Of a stretch of DNA of 64,000 nt, positions 42,380 through 51,337 are shown in pieces (positions within the stretch are counted from its first letter, which is position 1; each line of letters starts with the position of its first letter). The stretch lies in NCBI GenBank assembly GCA_965223675.1, contig OZ245013.1:496001-560000 (forward strand). Direction: 5' to 3'. The position numbers and the translations under genes are program-made. Origin of the DNA: JAGQKC01 sp965223675 (GTDB lineage: Bacteria > Nitrospirota > Nitrospiria > Nitrospirales > UBA8639). Below the pieces are notes generated by a model. That model was not told where the DNA came from. It saw only the letters and a list, made by a program, of their open reading frames with translations, and ran no database searches.

Positions 42380-43630
42380 ATGACGAGTTCAAGAAAAGAT
42401 CCGAAAAATTATCCGGCCTTACGCAATTTGCAATATTCACCTCTTAAGCAGGGAGAAGAACAATATATTTTGCTCTGGGATCCATCCCGATTGTCGGCAG
42501 AAAAATTGGTGATTCCCTTAAATTTCTTTTTCTTATTTCAATTTTTCGATGGCGAGCATTCTTTAGAACAATTAGGGGCAGAGTACTTAAAAAAATATGG
42601 CGAATTTCTCATGCCCGACAAACTGAGCCAGTTGGTTGCTGATCTCGACGATAAACTGTTTTTGGAAGGGGAACGGTATGAGCAAGCCAAGGCCGCAGCC
42701 GTTGCAACATATCGGCAAGCTCCGGTGAGGAAGGCGGTATTTGCTGGAAAAAGTTATGAAGCCGATACTGACAAACTTCGTCAACAACTCGATGGGTTTT
42801 TTGATTCGAAAGAAGGGCCAGAGAAAAAGCCGTCTAATCATCAGGGAGAAAAGATTAAGGCCATAGCAGCTCCCAACTATGAACCCAAAGAGGCTGGTCC
42901 GATCTATGCCTGGGCGTACAAAGAATTGCGAGAAGCGATCACTCCTGATGTGTTTGTTATTCTAGGAACCTGTCATGCGGGGCTAGAACATGGTGTGGCT
43001 GTCACGGACAAAGATTTTGAAACCCCACTAGGGGTACTACAAGCGAACAAACCGATTCTCGATCATTTTCGTGCTCATGGGGGTGCGAAGTTTTTCGAAG
43101 AAGACATTCTGCATGAACAAGAACATAGCCTTGAATTTCAATTGCCGTTTCTCCAGCATACCATTGGGAGTCAACGACCTATTACGATAGTTCCAGTTCT
43201 CTGTTCATTTCCGGCTGCCACGCTCGCCATGGCTGAACTCAAGCCCCTCTTTGAGAACATTGATAGCTTTTTAGTCTCATTGAAAGCGGCTATTGCTGCG
43301 TCGGGTCAAGAAGTCTGTGTCATTGGAAGTTCTAGCTTGGCGCATATCGGGCTACGCTATGGTGATAATAAACCACCGACAGATTTTTCATTTCATCGTT
43401 GCATGCAAACAGATTTGGAAATGCTTAAAAAAGTCGAGGAGATGAAACCTGAAGAATTTGCACAATTTATCCTGGATGAGGGAGACAAGCGACATATCAT
43501 GGGGTTTTCTACCCTTTTCTTACTGATGAAGTTGATCGACGCAGAGAAAGGAGAGGTGCTGCGGTATGATCGGGGAATTACGGATCAGTTTAATTCGACT
43601 GTGACCTATGCCAGCATCGCCTTCTTTTAA
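42380..43630 (+). CDS. Memo-family (AmmeMemoRadiSam B-like) protein with N-terminal extension
   Basis: 416 residues. Residues ~160-416 match the Memo/AmmeMemoRadiSam B fold: VFVILGTCHAGLEHGVAVT, ETPLG, EHSLEFQLPFLQHTIG and IVPVLCS are family blocks. Two expected active-site positions differ: the usual PHAGY motif reads APNYEP with Asn for His, and the usual Cys near ACGxGP is replaced in IMGFSTLF. The His in TCHAG is kept. Residues ~20-105 form an extra domain (WDPSRLSAEKLVIPLNFFFL, then FDGEHSLEQLGAEYLKKYG) that looks like a PqqD-type winged helix. The gene follows the peptide importer by ~170 bp. The family is related to non-haem iron dioxygenases; here catalysis is doubtful. Confidence 0.82.
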   Translation: MTSSRKDPKNYPALRNLQYSPLKQGEEQYILLWDPSRLSAEKLVIPLNFFFLFQFFDGEHSLEQLGAEYLKKYGEFLMPDKLSQLVADLDDKLFLEGERYEQAKAAAVATYRQAPVRKAVFAGKSYEADTDKLRQQLDGFFDSKEGPEKKPSNHQGEKIKAIAAPNYEPKEAGPIYAWAYKELREAITPDVFVILGTCHAGLEHGVAVTDKDFETPLGVLQANKPILDHFRAHGGAKFFEEDILHEQEHSLEFQLPFLQHTIGSQRPITIVPVLCSFPAATLAMAELKPLFENIDSFLVSLKAAIAASGQEVCVIGSSSLAHIGLRYGDNKPPTDFSFHRCMQTDLEMLKKVEEMKPEEFAQFILDEGDKRHIMGFSTLFLLMKLIDAEKGEVLRYDRGITDQFNSTVTYASIAFF

Positions 43631-43828
43631 GAAATGTTGAAAACCCCTGCCAGCTGCGTTCTCAGCCCCTCATCCTGCTCACGTACTGATCATTCGGCCT
43701 TGAACACGGTTATTCCAGGGGCAGCTACCTATCAGCATCAAGTCTTTTTCAGCATTTTTTGACCTCTTGGATTCTTAGATTACAGGTGTTCAAGTGCGGC
43801 CTTGCTGGACAGGATTTTTGAACATTTC
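43631..43828. repeat. Intergenic repeat element with terminal inverted repeats
   Basis: The 198-bp segment starts GAAATGTTGAAAA and ends TTTTTGAACATTTC, inverted copies with one mismatch. Inside are CAGCTGCGTTCTCAGC and GCGGCCTTGCTGGACAGG, words I remember from dispersed Nitrospira intergenic repeats, and GATTACAGGTGT, which also closes the tandem duplication at 20384-20787. No open frame. After it, 43834-43915 contains a further inverted pair (TCGTTCGTGATTCGT against ACGATTCACGAG). Confidence 0.55.
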
Positions 43829-43922
43829 TTTCTGAATAACGTGAAGTGTCGTTCGTGATTCGTATTTCGTGGAAGATAGGATTTAACGAGCGACGATTCA
43901 CGAGATACGCGCAATGGTACTT

Positions 43923-44456
43923 TTACTCTTCCACTGTGACGGTCATTTCAATCGGTTCGAGGGGGTTATCTCGATCATCTCTAGCGCCTGCCACGATCTG
44001 ATCGACGACATCCATTCCTCGAATGACTTTTCCAAAGACCGTGTACATGCGGTCTAAACTTCCTGAATCTTCTACGCAAATAAAGAACTGAGATCCATTA
44101 TCGTTGACGTCACGGGTTCGGTCTTCATTTCGTGGCACCTTGGCCATGGCGAGCGTGCCTCGTCGATGTGGGTAATCGCTCGTTTCTGGTGGAATACTGT
44201 ACCCGGGGCTACCAGTTCCATGAAGAGCACGATCTGGGTTCTTGCTTAAGGGGTCGCCACCTTGGATTAGAAAGCCAGGAACGACCCGATGAAAAGTTGT
44301 GCCGTCGTAAAATTTTATCTTAGCGAGATTGATAAAATTTTCAACATGGCGCGGTGCGACATCCGGGAAAAAGCGAAGTTCTATCTTTCCAAGTTTCGTT
44401 AAGATCGTCGCTTTCGGATTTTTCTTTTGAAATTGAAGTTTTGCAGAATCTGACAC
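43923..44456 (-). CDS. Cyclophilin-type peptidyl-prolyl isomerase
   Basis: 177 residues from a GTG start; no signal peptide, so cytoplasmic. The catalytic region has FHRVVPGFLIQGGDP (Arg of the active site), then GTLAMAK, NGSQFFICVED and YTVFGKVIRGMDVVDQI, all standard for the family. Trp of the cyclosporin site is replaced, as in most bacterial forms. It catalyses cis-trans isomerisation of prolyl bonds. It lies 57 bp after the MFS transporter gene on the same strand and may share its transcript. Confidence 0.95.
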   Translation of the reverse strand: MSDSAKLQFQKKNPKATILTKLGKIELRFFPDVAPRHVENFINLAKIKFYDGTTFHRVVPGFLIQGGDPLSKNPDRALHGTGSPGYSIPPETSDYPHRRGTLAMAKVPRNEDRTRDVNDNGSQFFICVEDSGSLDRMYTVFGKVIRGMDVVDQIVAGARDDRDNPLEPIEMTVTVEE

Positions 44457-44512
44457 AATGAGAGTGAATGTACCAAGCGGCAGTTCAGATCATCAAGCGA
44501 TTGAGTGTAGGG

Positions 44513-45823
44513 TTAGCTATGCTCCTTTTTGTTCAATCCATCTCCAGGTCGAATCAGAAGCCAAAAAAGTCCGCCCAAGAAGGCTGCCATGGCTGCGGTC
44601 CCAAGTGCCGCAGCCCATCCAAACTGATCTGCAAGCCAGGGAGTGAGGGTAGGGGAGAGGGTTCCGCCGAGATTCGCCCCCGTGTTCATGAGTCCGGAAA
44701 GGGTCCCGGCATGGGGTTTTGAAAGGTCTGTTGTGGAAGCCCAAAAGGCTCCAACGGTGAAATAGAGCCATCCTGCCCCCAGGGACAACATGCCAATGGC
44801 GAGAAACGGAGCTTCGACATTCGCGCCGATCACGATCGAAAGGGCCGCGAGGATCATTCCCGTTCCACCCACGCTCGAACGTCCAAAATTTAATCCTCGA
44901 GCTTGAGCCAGTTTGTCAGTGACCCACCCTCCCATTGGGCAAAATATGGCCATGGCAAGAAACGGCGCTGAGGCAAAGAAGGCTCCGCGCAAGACATCAA
45001 ATCCCCTTTCATTGACAAGATAGAGATAGAACCAGGACATGTACACATAAGCGACATAACCCAGACAGGTATAACTAAGAACAAGCCACCAGACTGTAGG
45101 AGTTTGGAGTATGACTTTCCAGGAGACTCTAGTCTGAGTTTCTTCGATCACCTCCTGACCTGTTCCACTAATCAGATCGGCTTCTGCTCTATTGACATGT
45201 CGATGTTGTCGTGGATGGTCAGTGGCGTACCAATACCAGAGAAGAGCGATCCCTATTCCGAGAACCGCCGCAGCATAGAAAGCCATTTGCCATCCGTAAT
45301 TGACCATAATCCACGCAGTCACAGGAGGAGTTAGGGCTGAGCCAATCCCGATGCCGCCGATAGTAATGCCAATACCAAGCCCACGCTCATTTGGTGGATG
45401 CCAATTTGCGACAGCTCGATTGAAATTTGGGAGTGCAGCCGACTCACCGACACCGATGAAAAACCGAACGACGATGAGCGAGCCCATGATGCCCACGAGA
45501 CTCACGAGAGGTAGCGTTGGGGCAATGGCCGTCAATCCGGTAAAGACGGACCACCAAATAACCGCCAGGGCAAGAACACGCCGAGCTCCCCAGCGGTCGC
45601 CTAACCATCCTCCAGGGATTTGAAACAGGGCGTAACCGAAGACGAATGCTGAGAAGACTTGCCCCATTTGCATCTCGGTGAGTCCAAGCGCCGGCATCAT
45701 CTGTCGTGCTGTCACCGAGATGTTGACTCTGTCGATGTACGTGATGATGCTGATGAGTAGAAGGAGTCCAAGAATTTTCCATCTCGTTCTGGAAGGCGCC
45801 TGATCGATTGGATAGGAAGTCAT
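44513..45823 (-). CDS. MFS transporter (anion:cation symporter-like)
   Basis: 436 residues with about twelve membrane segments. WKILGLLLLISIITYIDRVNISVTA (~15-39) is the ACS-family opening (YxDRxNI). GYALFQIPGGWLGDRWGARRVL is the loop 2-3 MFS signature. FFIGVGESAALPNFNRAVANW (~135) and ERGLGIGITIGG match the ACS pattern for hexuronate, phthalate or similar organic anions. Substrate cannot be told. The gene starts about 70 bp after a 7-3-7 bp palindrome (45893-45909), a candidate operator. Cyclophilin follows on the same strand. Confidence 0.9.
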   Translation of the reverse strand: MTSYPIDQAPSRTRWKILGLLLLISIITYIDRVNISVTARQMMPALGLTEMQMGQVFSAFVFGYALFQIPGGWLGDRWGARRVLALAVIWWSVFTGLTAIAPTLPLVSLVGIMGSLIVVRFFIGVGESAALPNFNRAVANWHPPNERGLGIGITIGGIGIGSALTPPVTAWIMVNYGWQMAFYAAAVLGIGIALLWYWYATDHPRQHRHVNRAEADLISGTGQEVIEETQTRVSWKVILQTPTVWWLVLSYTCLGYVAYVYMSWFYLYLVNERGFDVLRGAFFASAPFLAMAIFCPMGGWVTDKLAQARGLNFGRSSVGGTGMILAALSIVIGANVEAPFLAIGMLSLGAGWLYFTVGAFWASTTDLSKPHAGTLSGLMNTGANLGGTLSPTLTPWLADQFGWAAALGTAAMAAFLGGLFWLLIRPGDGLNKKEHS

Positions 45824-45892
45824 CGCTATTGGTGTTGGTAAGAAACTCTCTGAAGGTATGTTGGAGTTCAGGGTTTTTAATGAAAATCTGTA

Positions 45893-45909
45893 TTAAAGTT
45901 TTACTTTAA
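45893..45909. promoter_or_regulatory. Palindrome upstream of the MFS gene
   Basis: TTAAAGT-TTT-ACTTTAA is a perfect 7-bp inverted repeat with a 3-bp centre, 70 bp upstream of the MFS start codon. It could be a regulator site. The rest of 45824-46272, between the divergent MFS and histone H1-like genes, shows nothing else recognised. Confidence 0.35.
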
Positions 45910-46272
45910 CTTATTGGCAGCGAAATACAAGTCTGGTCAAAGCAAAGAATGCTCGTAATCGTCGTCTTGACTTTTGAGTAAATATGTGGTGTTTGGTAAC
46001 AGGAAGTTGAACGCAAAGAAAAGCAAGAATCACGAGTCAAAATTGTCTGTGGTTCTTCTAGGTTTCACACAAGTGCACAGAGGCGATCATGTTCTGAAGA
46101 ATGGCATTGTACCGATAGGCTTTGGTTCTTTAGTAGCGTGAATTGGCCTTTTTTTAGTGTTGAAATTCTTTTCTTGAAACAGGTATACGGTCCATGTTAG
46201 ATGGGAGCCACGAGAAAGAGTAGCCGTCTGGCTTCGGGTGACGATACGCTTACATATATTAAGGGGGTTGAA

Positions 46273-47118
46273 ATGGCAACAAAGGCCAAGCCCAAAACGA
46301 AATCAAAGTCTAAATTTTCTTCAGCAACGAAACCCAAAATGAAATCCAAGGCAAAGGCGAAAACAGCTGGAAAGGCAAAAGCAAAGCCTAAACGAAAAGC
46401 GACCGTCAAACCAAAAGCGAAAATCGCAAAAAAAACAAAGGCGAGTAAAACTCTGAAGTCGTCTAAAGCGTTAAAAAAAGCAGTGAAGAAGAAGCCCAAA
46501 GTAAAAGCTAAAGTAAAAGGCGTTGCCAAGAAGGCTGCAAAAAAGGCCGTCCAAAAGAAAACGGCGGCCAAAAAGATGACCAAAAAAATTGTGAAAAAAA
46601 CTGGAAAGGCAACGAAGGCGGCTAAAGCCAAAGCTGCAACGAAGAAGACGAAGGGGAAATTATCCTCTGGAACAACTCGAAAAACGGGCTCAAAACAGTC
46701 TGCCAAGTCAAAGATCACACCGAAAAAGTCAGCCAAAACGCCGAAAAGAGAGGTGAAGAGCACAATAGTGGAAGAAGATGTCTCGAGCTCTCCTTTAGTT
46801 GCAGCTTTGAGTGCAGAAAGTGTTTCTCAGAATGTATTGGAGCCCCCAGGGGGGAGGCTTAGTACGGACCCTGAACTTGAGGTTGATGAGTTGACGGGAG
46901 AAGTGGGAGATGATTCAGATGATGACCTTGATGAATTGACTGATGATCTTGCTGACGAGTTTGTTGACGATGCGTTTCCTCGAGGTCTCGATGATGACAA
47001 TGATGATGTTGATCTTACCGATGATCTTTCCGATGAGCTTGGGACAGAAAAGTTTTTCCGAGATACCGAATCTGGGCTGGAAGATGATGACGATGAAGAT
47101 CTTTCACGCTCCTGGTAA
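46273..47118 (+). CDS. Histone H1-like Lys/Ala-rich protein with acidic C-terminal domain
   Basis: The start is ATG at 46273, after AAGGGGG; an upstream in-frame start would add 24 unrelated residues. 281 residues in two parts. Residues ~1-180 are mostly Lys, Ala, Thr, Pro and Ser in short repeats such as KAKPKTKSKSK, KKAVKKKPKVKAKVK and AKKAAKKAVQKK, as in bacterial histone H1-like and AlgP-type proteins that bind DNA. Residues ~200-281 are strongly acidic, with DDSDDDLDELTDD, DDDNDDVDLTDDL and LEDDDDEDL. The charge asymmetry suggests self-interaction or competition with DNA. Codon use is extreme because of the repeats; a long open frame on the opposite strand is a by-product. Confidence 0.85.
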   Translation: MATKAKPKTKSKSKFSSATKPKMKSKAKAKTAGKAKAKPKRKATVKPKAKIAKKTKASKTLKSSKALKKAVKKKPKVKAKVKGVAKKAAKKAVQKKTAAKKMTKKIVKKTGKATKAAKAKAATKKTKGKLSSGTTRKTGSKQSAKSKITPKKSAKTPKREVKSTIVEEDVSSSPLVAALSAESVSQNVLEPPGGRLSTDPELEVDELTGEVGDDSDDDLDELTDDLADEFVDDAFPRGLDDDNDDVDLTDDLSDELGTEKFFRDTESGLEDDDDEDLSRSW

Positions 47119-47206
47119 GACTAATTCTCGTACGAATGAACAATCCAAAGTGTCTCTATAGATAGTTGAACACGGAGAATTTCAATAAGGTAGTAAAGGA
47201 GGATGC

Positions 47207-47911
47207 ATGTTGGAAGTGACGGGTTTGCCTCGTATTGGTGATCGTGCTCCGGACTTTGAAGCGACAACCACCCATATTCCTGCTTTCAATTTTAGCGCCT
47301 GGCAGGAGCAAGATTGGGTGGTGATGTTTTCGCATCCAGCAGACTTCACACCAGTCTGTACGACTGAACTACTTGAATTTGCTCGTCAATATGAACGTTT
47401 TTCAGCCAAGAGAATCAAGCTGATCGGTCTGAGCGTTGATAGTATCCATTCTCACCTGGCGTGGCTTCAGAATATGAAAGACAAAATGGGGGTCAGTATA
47501 CCATTTCCCATGATTGCTGATATTGATATGAAAGTTTCTCATCTTTACGGCATGATCCATCCTGGCGCGAGTTCTACGGCCACTGTTCGTGCGGTATTCA
47601 TCATCGATCCAAAACGAATCATCCGAGCGCTGATCTATTATCCGATGAACGCGGGTCGAAATGTCGAAGAAGTCTTACGCTTGGTCACGGCGTTGCAGAC
47701 GACTGAGCAGTTTGCTTGTGCGACACCTGTGAATTGGCGCGAGGGTGAGAAAGTTGTGGTACCTCCACCAAAAACAGTCAAAGATATTGAAGAACGACTT
47801 GGGCGGTCAGATGTAGATAAGCAAGATTTTTATCTGATGCTTAAAGATGTGAATACCAAGAAGCCTTCAGAATCTGAGCCGAAACCTTCCAAGGAACCTG
47901 TCTCAGAATAA
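47207..47911 (+). CDS. Peroxiredoxin, Prx6/1-Cys type
   Basis: 234 residues from ATG at 47207 with AAAGGAGG 5 bases upstream; a nearer ATG at 47203 is out of frame. The peroxidatic Cys51 is in HPADFTPVCTTEL, the Prx6 active site (Pro-x-x-x-Thr-x-x-Cys). LIGLSVDSIHSHLAWLQNM (~75-95) and FIIDPKRIIRALIYYPMNAGRN follow the family, the last containing the conserved Arg. A second Cys occurs at FACATPVNW in the C-terminal domain, where most 1-Cys members have Val or Ala. A Lys/Ser/Pro tail of ~20 residues extends the end. It reduces peroxides in the cytoplasm. It lies ~90 bp after the H1-like gene. Confidence 0.95.
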   Translation: MLEVTGLPRIGDRAPDFEATTTHIPAFNFSAWQEQDWVVMFSHPADFTPVCTTELLEFARQYERFSAKRIKLIGLSVDSIHSHLAWLQNMKDKMGVSIPFPMIADIDMKVSHLYGMIHPGASSTATVRAVFIIDPKRIIRALIYYPMNAGRNVEEVLRLVTALQTTEQFACATPVNWREGEKVVVPPPKTVKDIEERLGRSDVDKQDFYLMLKDVNTKKPSESEPKPSKEPVSE

Positions 47912-48450
47912 CATGTTTGGCGGGAGTTGCTGGATTTCAAAAGTCAACAATGAAAGGTTGGGAGTAGGAAAAACAAAGAAATAGATCGTGTGTCACTCCT
48001 GACTTTTCGTGCCCACTATCCCTTGTGATAATCGCTATAGCCGCTTTACGAGACTTCTAATATTTGAGGTGTTTCCCTGCGGTGTGTCATCGTGAATCTG
48101 TTCTGAATGCCTGTAATCGACAAAGCAAAGGCCGTTAAGAGGATTTTCGCATCTCATCTGAATACCCAGCAACTATCATAAAATGACTGAGACCGAGTTC
48201 AAGGACACACAGATGATCCGAGGCTCCAACGTGGATTGTCTGTGAGGCATGCTTAGTCTGGTGAACTATCGTGTTCGAGGGTATCTGCTGGAAACTTTTT
48301 GGTTTTCCTATAGTCAAGGTCAGATTCCAGTTCGTTGAGATGCTACGCGGTTCGTTCTTCCCTCCGATCACACTCAAAGTGTTATTGTATCCTACCGAAT
48401 AGAAGCTTTGCATGCTTTGGTCAGAACTTTCCTCGTGATTGACAATAGCA
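47912..48450. other. Intergenic region, nothing recognised
   Basis: About 540 bp between the peroxiredoxin and pentapeptide genes. An open frame on the minus strand (48135-48413, 92 codons) has no ribosome-binding site of note and no recognised sequence. No promoter or RNA gene was identified. Confidence 0.4.
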
Positions 48451-49581
48451 ATGGATAGTTTTTCTGCAATTACCAGGTTACGTGTGCAGGGTCGTCGTTG
48501 GCTTAACAGGAGACTCCTGTGTCTTGTGATCATGTTGATGTTCGTGGACGCAATGACGGCTTTTGCATGTGAATTGAATGAATCGTCGTCTGCAGAACAG
48601 AAGATCTTTCGTCGGCATCTCGTGGGTTCTTGTACGCCAGAGGAACGTGAGAAGTTAGCCATTTCTACTGATGTACTGCTTCAGGCGCTTCAAGACGGTA
48701 AAAGTTTAGATCTTCTCGGAGTGACGATTACTGGAGATCTCATGTTGGATCAGTTGCCACTCCGGCCCATGAACGAAACGACTCTCCCGTTAGTCGTGGC
48801 CCAGCAGATTGTCGCCGAACGGCACATTCAAAATGGGAGGATCATTCAAGGGGAAATTTCTATTCGCGATTCTGTAGTACAAGGAAGTTGGGCAACAAAT
48901 TTACGAGATGGCACATTGATGATCATGGGGGATACGCATATCACTGGGACGATATTCCAACGATCAGTCGACTTTTCCAAAACAGCGTTCCTGAAAACGG
49001 TCAATTTCTCTCATTCGACCATTCGATTTGAGGGGTTTTTTATTGGTGCACGCTTTGAAGAGGAGACGGTTTTTGAAGGGGTGACATTTGGAACGCATTC
49101 ACGATTTCATAAAGCTCATTTCAAGCAGAATGTTAGCTTTTTAGAAAGCCAATTTACTGGGCTTGCTGAGTTTCTTGAAGTGGTATTTGAAAAACACGCC
49201 AATTTTAAAAAAACGCATTTTCAGATGGGAACAGGTTTTTCTGGGACCCAATTTGGCGGACATTCGAATTTTTCTCAATCTCTGTTTGCGAGGGAGACAT
49301 TTTTTCGATTTGCCGTGTTTCGACAAGAGGCCGAATTCCGTGGTGTCACCTTTCGAGAAGTCAGTGACTTTAGTCACACAACGTTTGATGGGGGCGTAGA
49401 CTTCGAGAACGTGAAGTTTTCGGTGCCTCCGAATTTTTTAGGAACCCACCTTGAAGGCAAATGGCAAAACGTTAATAAAAATAACTTCTTAAGTAAAAAT
49501 GCAGCTATTGGGTTCGCTTCTTTAGGGCTTCTCTGTTTTCTTGTATGGGGCGTGCTAAAATGCAGACAGTCTGCTTCATGA
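48451..49581 (+). CDS. Pentapeptide-repeat membrane protein
   Basis: The ATG at 48451 is preferred to a TTG four codons earlier, giving 376 residues. A signal peptide lies at ~21-42 (LCLVIMLMFVDAMTAFACE). From about residue 165 to 330 the sequence is built of A(N/D)-F-x-x type pentapeptides read as F-x-x-x-x-F: FSKTAFLKTVNFSHSTIRF, ANFKKTHFQMGTGFSGTQF, SNFSQSLFARETFFRFAVF and FRGVTFREVSDFSHTTF. These fold as a right-handed square beta-helix. A C-terminal membrane segment (IGFASLGLLCFLVWGVL, ~353-370) anchors it, so the repeats should face the periplasm. Role unknown. Confidence 0.85.
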   Translation: MDSFSAITRLRVQGRRWLNRRLLCLVIMLMFVDAMTAFACELNESSSAEQKIFRRHLVGSCTPEEREKLAISTDVLLQALQDGKSLDLLGVTITGDLMLDQLPLRPMNETTLPLVVAQQIVAERHIQNGRIIQGEISIRDSVVQGSWATNLRDGTLMIMGDTHITGTIFQRSVDFSKTAFLKTVNFSHSTIRFEGFFIGARFEEETVFEGVTFGTHSRFHKAHFKQNVSFLESQFTGLAEFLEVVFEKHANFKKTHFQMGTGFSGTQFGGHSNFSQSLFARETFFRFAVFRQEAEFRGVTFREVSDFSHTTFDGGVDFENVKFSVPPNFLGTHLEGKWQNVNKNNFLSKNAAIGFASLGLLCFLVWGVLKCRQSAS

Positions 49582-49586
49582 AGGTA

Positions 49587-49613
49587 AAGCCCCACAATAT
49601 GTAGGTGGGGGAT
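49587..49613 (+). repeat. Hairpin with IS200/IS605-like stem sequence
   Basis: CCCCAC / GTGGGG (49590-49595 and 49605-49610) with a 9-nt loop ACAATATGTAG-like, six bases after the pentapeptide gene stop. The stem and loop resemble end hairpins of IS200/IS605-type elements; equally it may act as a transcription stop without a T run. Confidence 0.3.
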
Positions 49614-49691
49614 TGATGGAGCCTACAAAAGATGGTATACCTAGAAGACGCCTGTAGACGTTGAGAGATCAGAGGGGACCTAGGGGGAAAT

Positions 49692-50489
49692 TTGTCGATA
49701 GAAAGTCTGCAAATTGACGATTCGTTAGACGAGTCGTACAAAGTCCAACTTGATTCCTTTAATGGTCCTCTCGATCTACTCCTCCACCTGATTCGAAAAC
49801 AAGAAATTAACATCTACGACATTCCTATCGCCCTCATCACCCGGCAATATCTCGAGTATCTGAATTTGATGAAAAACTTGAATCTTTCCTTTGCTGGAGA
49901 GTTTCTGGTCATGGCAGCGACTCTGCTTCAGATAAAGTCTCGGCTGCTCCTTCCAAAAGATGAATTGCCGGCGGAAGATGAAGGTGACGGAGAAGATCCT
50001 CGCGCTGAGCTTGTTCGTCAATTGGTGGAATATGAACAATTTAAGGACGCGGCTCTCCGTCTTTCGAGTCAGGAAAAGATTTGGAGAGAATCATTTGCCC
50101 GTGAGTTTGATCTTCCCGTTGACCTCAATGATCTACGTGCAGTCGATGCCGAAGTTCCTACAGACGATCTTAGTTTGTTTGACCTGGTTGGCGCGTTGCA
50201 AGGAGTATTAGATCGCGCAGCTCCTGAGGTGATCATGGATGTGACAAGAGAAGCCTTGTCTATCCAAGATCGTATCAATGGGATTCTTGAACGTTTAGAG
50301 GTTGAGCCATCGGTGACCTTTGAAGCCTTGTTTGAGCGTCTCGATTCTCGCGTGATGATTATTGTCACCTTCCTTGCTCTGTTGGAACTGGTTCGCATGA
50401 ATTTAGTACGTTTGTATCAAGGCGATATGTTCGGCCCAATTCGTGTGACCAGAAAGTTTGTTCCTGGGGAGGCCACCACAGATACGTAG
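49692..50489 (+). CDS. scpA: Segregation and condensation protein A
   Basis: 265 residues. The start is TTG at 49692 with GGGGGA just upstream; the family N-terminus VQLDSFNGPLDLLLHLIRKQEINIYDIPIALIT follows (~19-52). GEFLVMAATLLQIKSRLLLP (~73-92) is the second conserved block, and the C-terminal winged-helix part has FLALLELVRMNLVRLYQGDMFGPI. ScpA is the kleisin that bridges the SMC heads in chromosome condensation. The scpB gene follows 83 bp on. No smc gene is in the window. Confidence 0.95.
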   Translation: MSIESLQIDDSLDESYKVQLDSFNGPLDLLLHLIRKQEINIYDIPIALITRQYLEYLNLMKNLNLSFAGEFLVMAATLLQIKSRLLLPKDELPAEDEGDGEDPRAELVRQLVEYEQFKDAALRLSSQEKIWRESFAREFDLPVDLNDLRAVDAEVPTDDLSLFDLVGALQGVLDRAAPEVIMDVTREALSIQDRINGILERLEVEPSVTFEALFERLDSRVMIIVTFLALLELVRMNLVRLYQGDMFGPIRVTRKFVPGEATTDT

Positions 50490-50572
50490 GAGCACGGTGG
50501 AATGGCCAGGGTGTATGATGAGAGTCAAGTGCTTCCTCATGGATCTTATGAATTACCTCATGGAGGGTCAGA

Positions 50573-51337
50573 ATGAGTGTTGAAGCATTAAATAATGGAA
50601 ATCTTGTTGAATCTGAACTGGAAGAGGGGCCCTCTGAACACAAGAGGCTTTCCATTTCGGATGGCCCTTCGATTGACATTCTGAAAGAAGAAGATAATCA
50701 CGGTGGATTTTCAGAAGGTCCTGAATTATCAGAGCAGGAAATTAAAAGTATTCTAGAAGCTGTGCTCTTTGTTTCTTCTGATCCTATTACTGTTGATAAA
50801 TTCAGCATGGTGCTTGAGGGCATGCCAAAAGCCCAGATTGTGCATACGCTGCGAGTGATGCAATCTGACTATGAGCAGGAAGGACGGGGTCTGCAACTGT
50901 CGGAAGTTGCCGGTGGGTATCTCTTAGCCACACGACCAGATTGTGCTCCATACATTCGACGTCTTATGAAGACGAAGTCTTCCTCGAAGCTTTCTCGCTC
51001 TGCCCTCGAAACGCTGGCCATTATCAGTTACAAGCAACCGATTACTCGTCTTGATATTGAAAAGCTTCGAGGCGTAGAAACTTCGGGCGTTCTCAAAACC
51101 TTACTCGATCAGAAACTCGTGCGAATTGTTGGTCGACAAGACGTCCCAGGACGTCCAATCCTCTATGGGACGAGCAAACAGTTTCTCTTACGGTTTGGAC
51201 TTCGTGACCTTCGTGATCTGCCACCCCTGAAGGAAATCCAAGATCTTGGTGCTTCAGAGACGTTAAGTCTCCCATTTGATGGAGAATCGCAGTCGGATGC
51301 CTCCTCAGGCAATGGGTGTATTGATTTTCCCGCCTAG
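50573..51337 (+). CDS. scpB: Segregation and condensation protein B
   Basis: 254 residues. The first ~50 residues are acidic and variable. The winged-helix core begins LSEQEIKSILEAVLFVSSDPITVDKF, then GRGLQLSEVAGGYLLATRPD and the most conserved block LSRSALETLAIISYKQPITRLDIEKLRGVETSGVLKTLLDQKLVRIVGRQDVPGRPILYGT. The C-terminus (~225-254) is a low-complexity tail. ScpB dimers bind ScpA in the SMC complex. ATG start with GGAGGG ten bases upstream. Confidence 0.95.
   Translation: MSVEALNNGNLVESELEEGPSEHKRLSISDGPSIDILKEEDNHGGFSEGPELSEQEIKSILEAVLFVSSDPITVDKFSMVLEGMPKAQIVHTLRVMQSDYEQEGRGLQLSEVAGGYLLATRPDCAPYIRRLMKTKSSSKLSRSALETLAIISYKQPITRLDIEKLRGVETSGVLKTLLDQKLVRIVGRQDVPGRPILYGTSKQFLLRFGLRDLRDLPPLKEIQDLGASETLSLPFDGESQSDASSGNGCIDFPA

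Noticed and set aside
46197..46763. Long open frame on the minus strand inside the histone H1-like gene
   Set aside because: It is the antisense of Lys/Ala repeats, giving Phe/Ala/Leu-rich sequence with no start context.
48135..48413. 92-codon minus-strand open frame between peroxiredoxin and pentapeptide genes
   Set aside because: No ribosome-binding site of note and no recognised sequence; could be a real divergent gene but not supportable.
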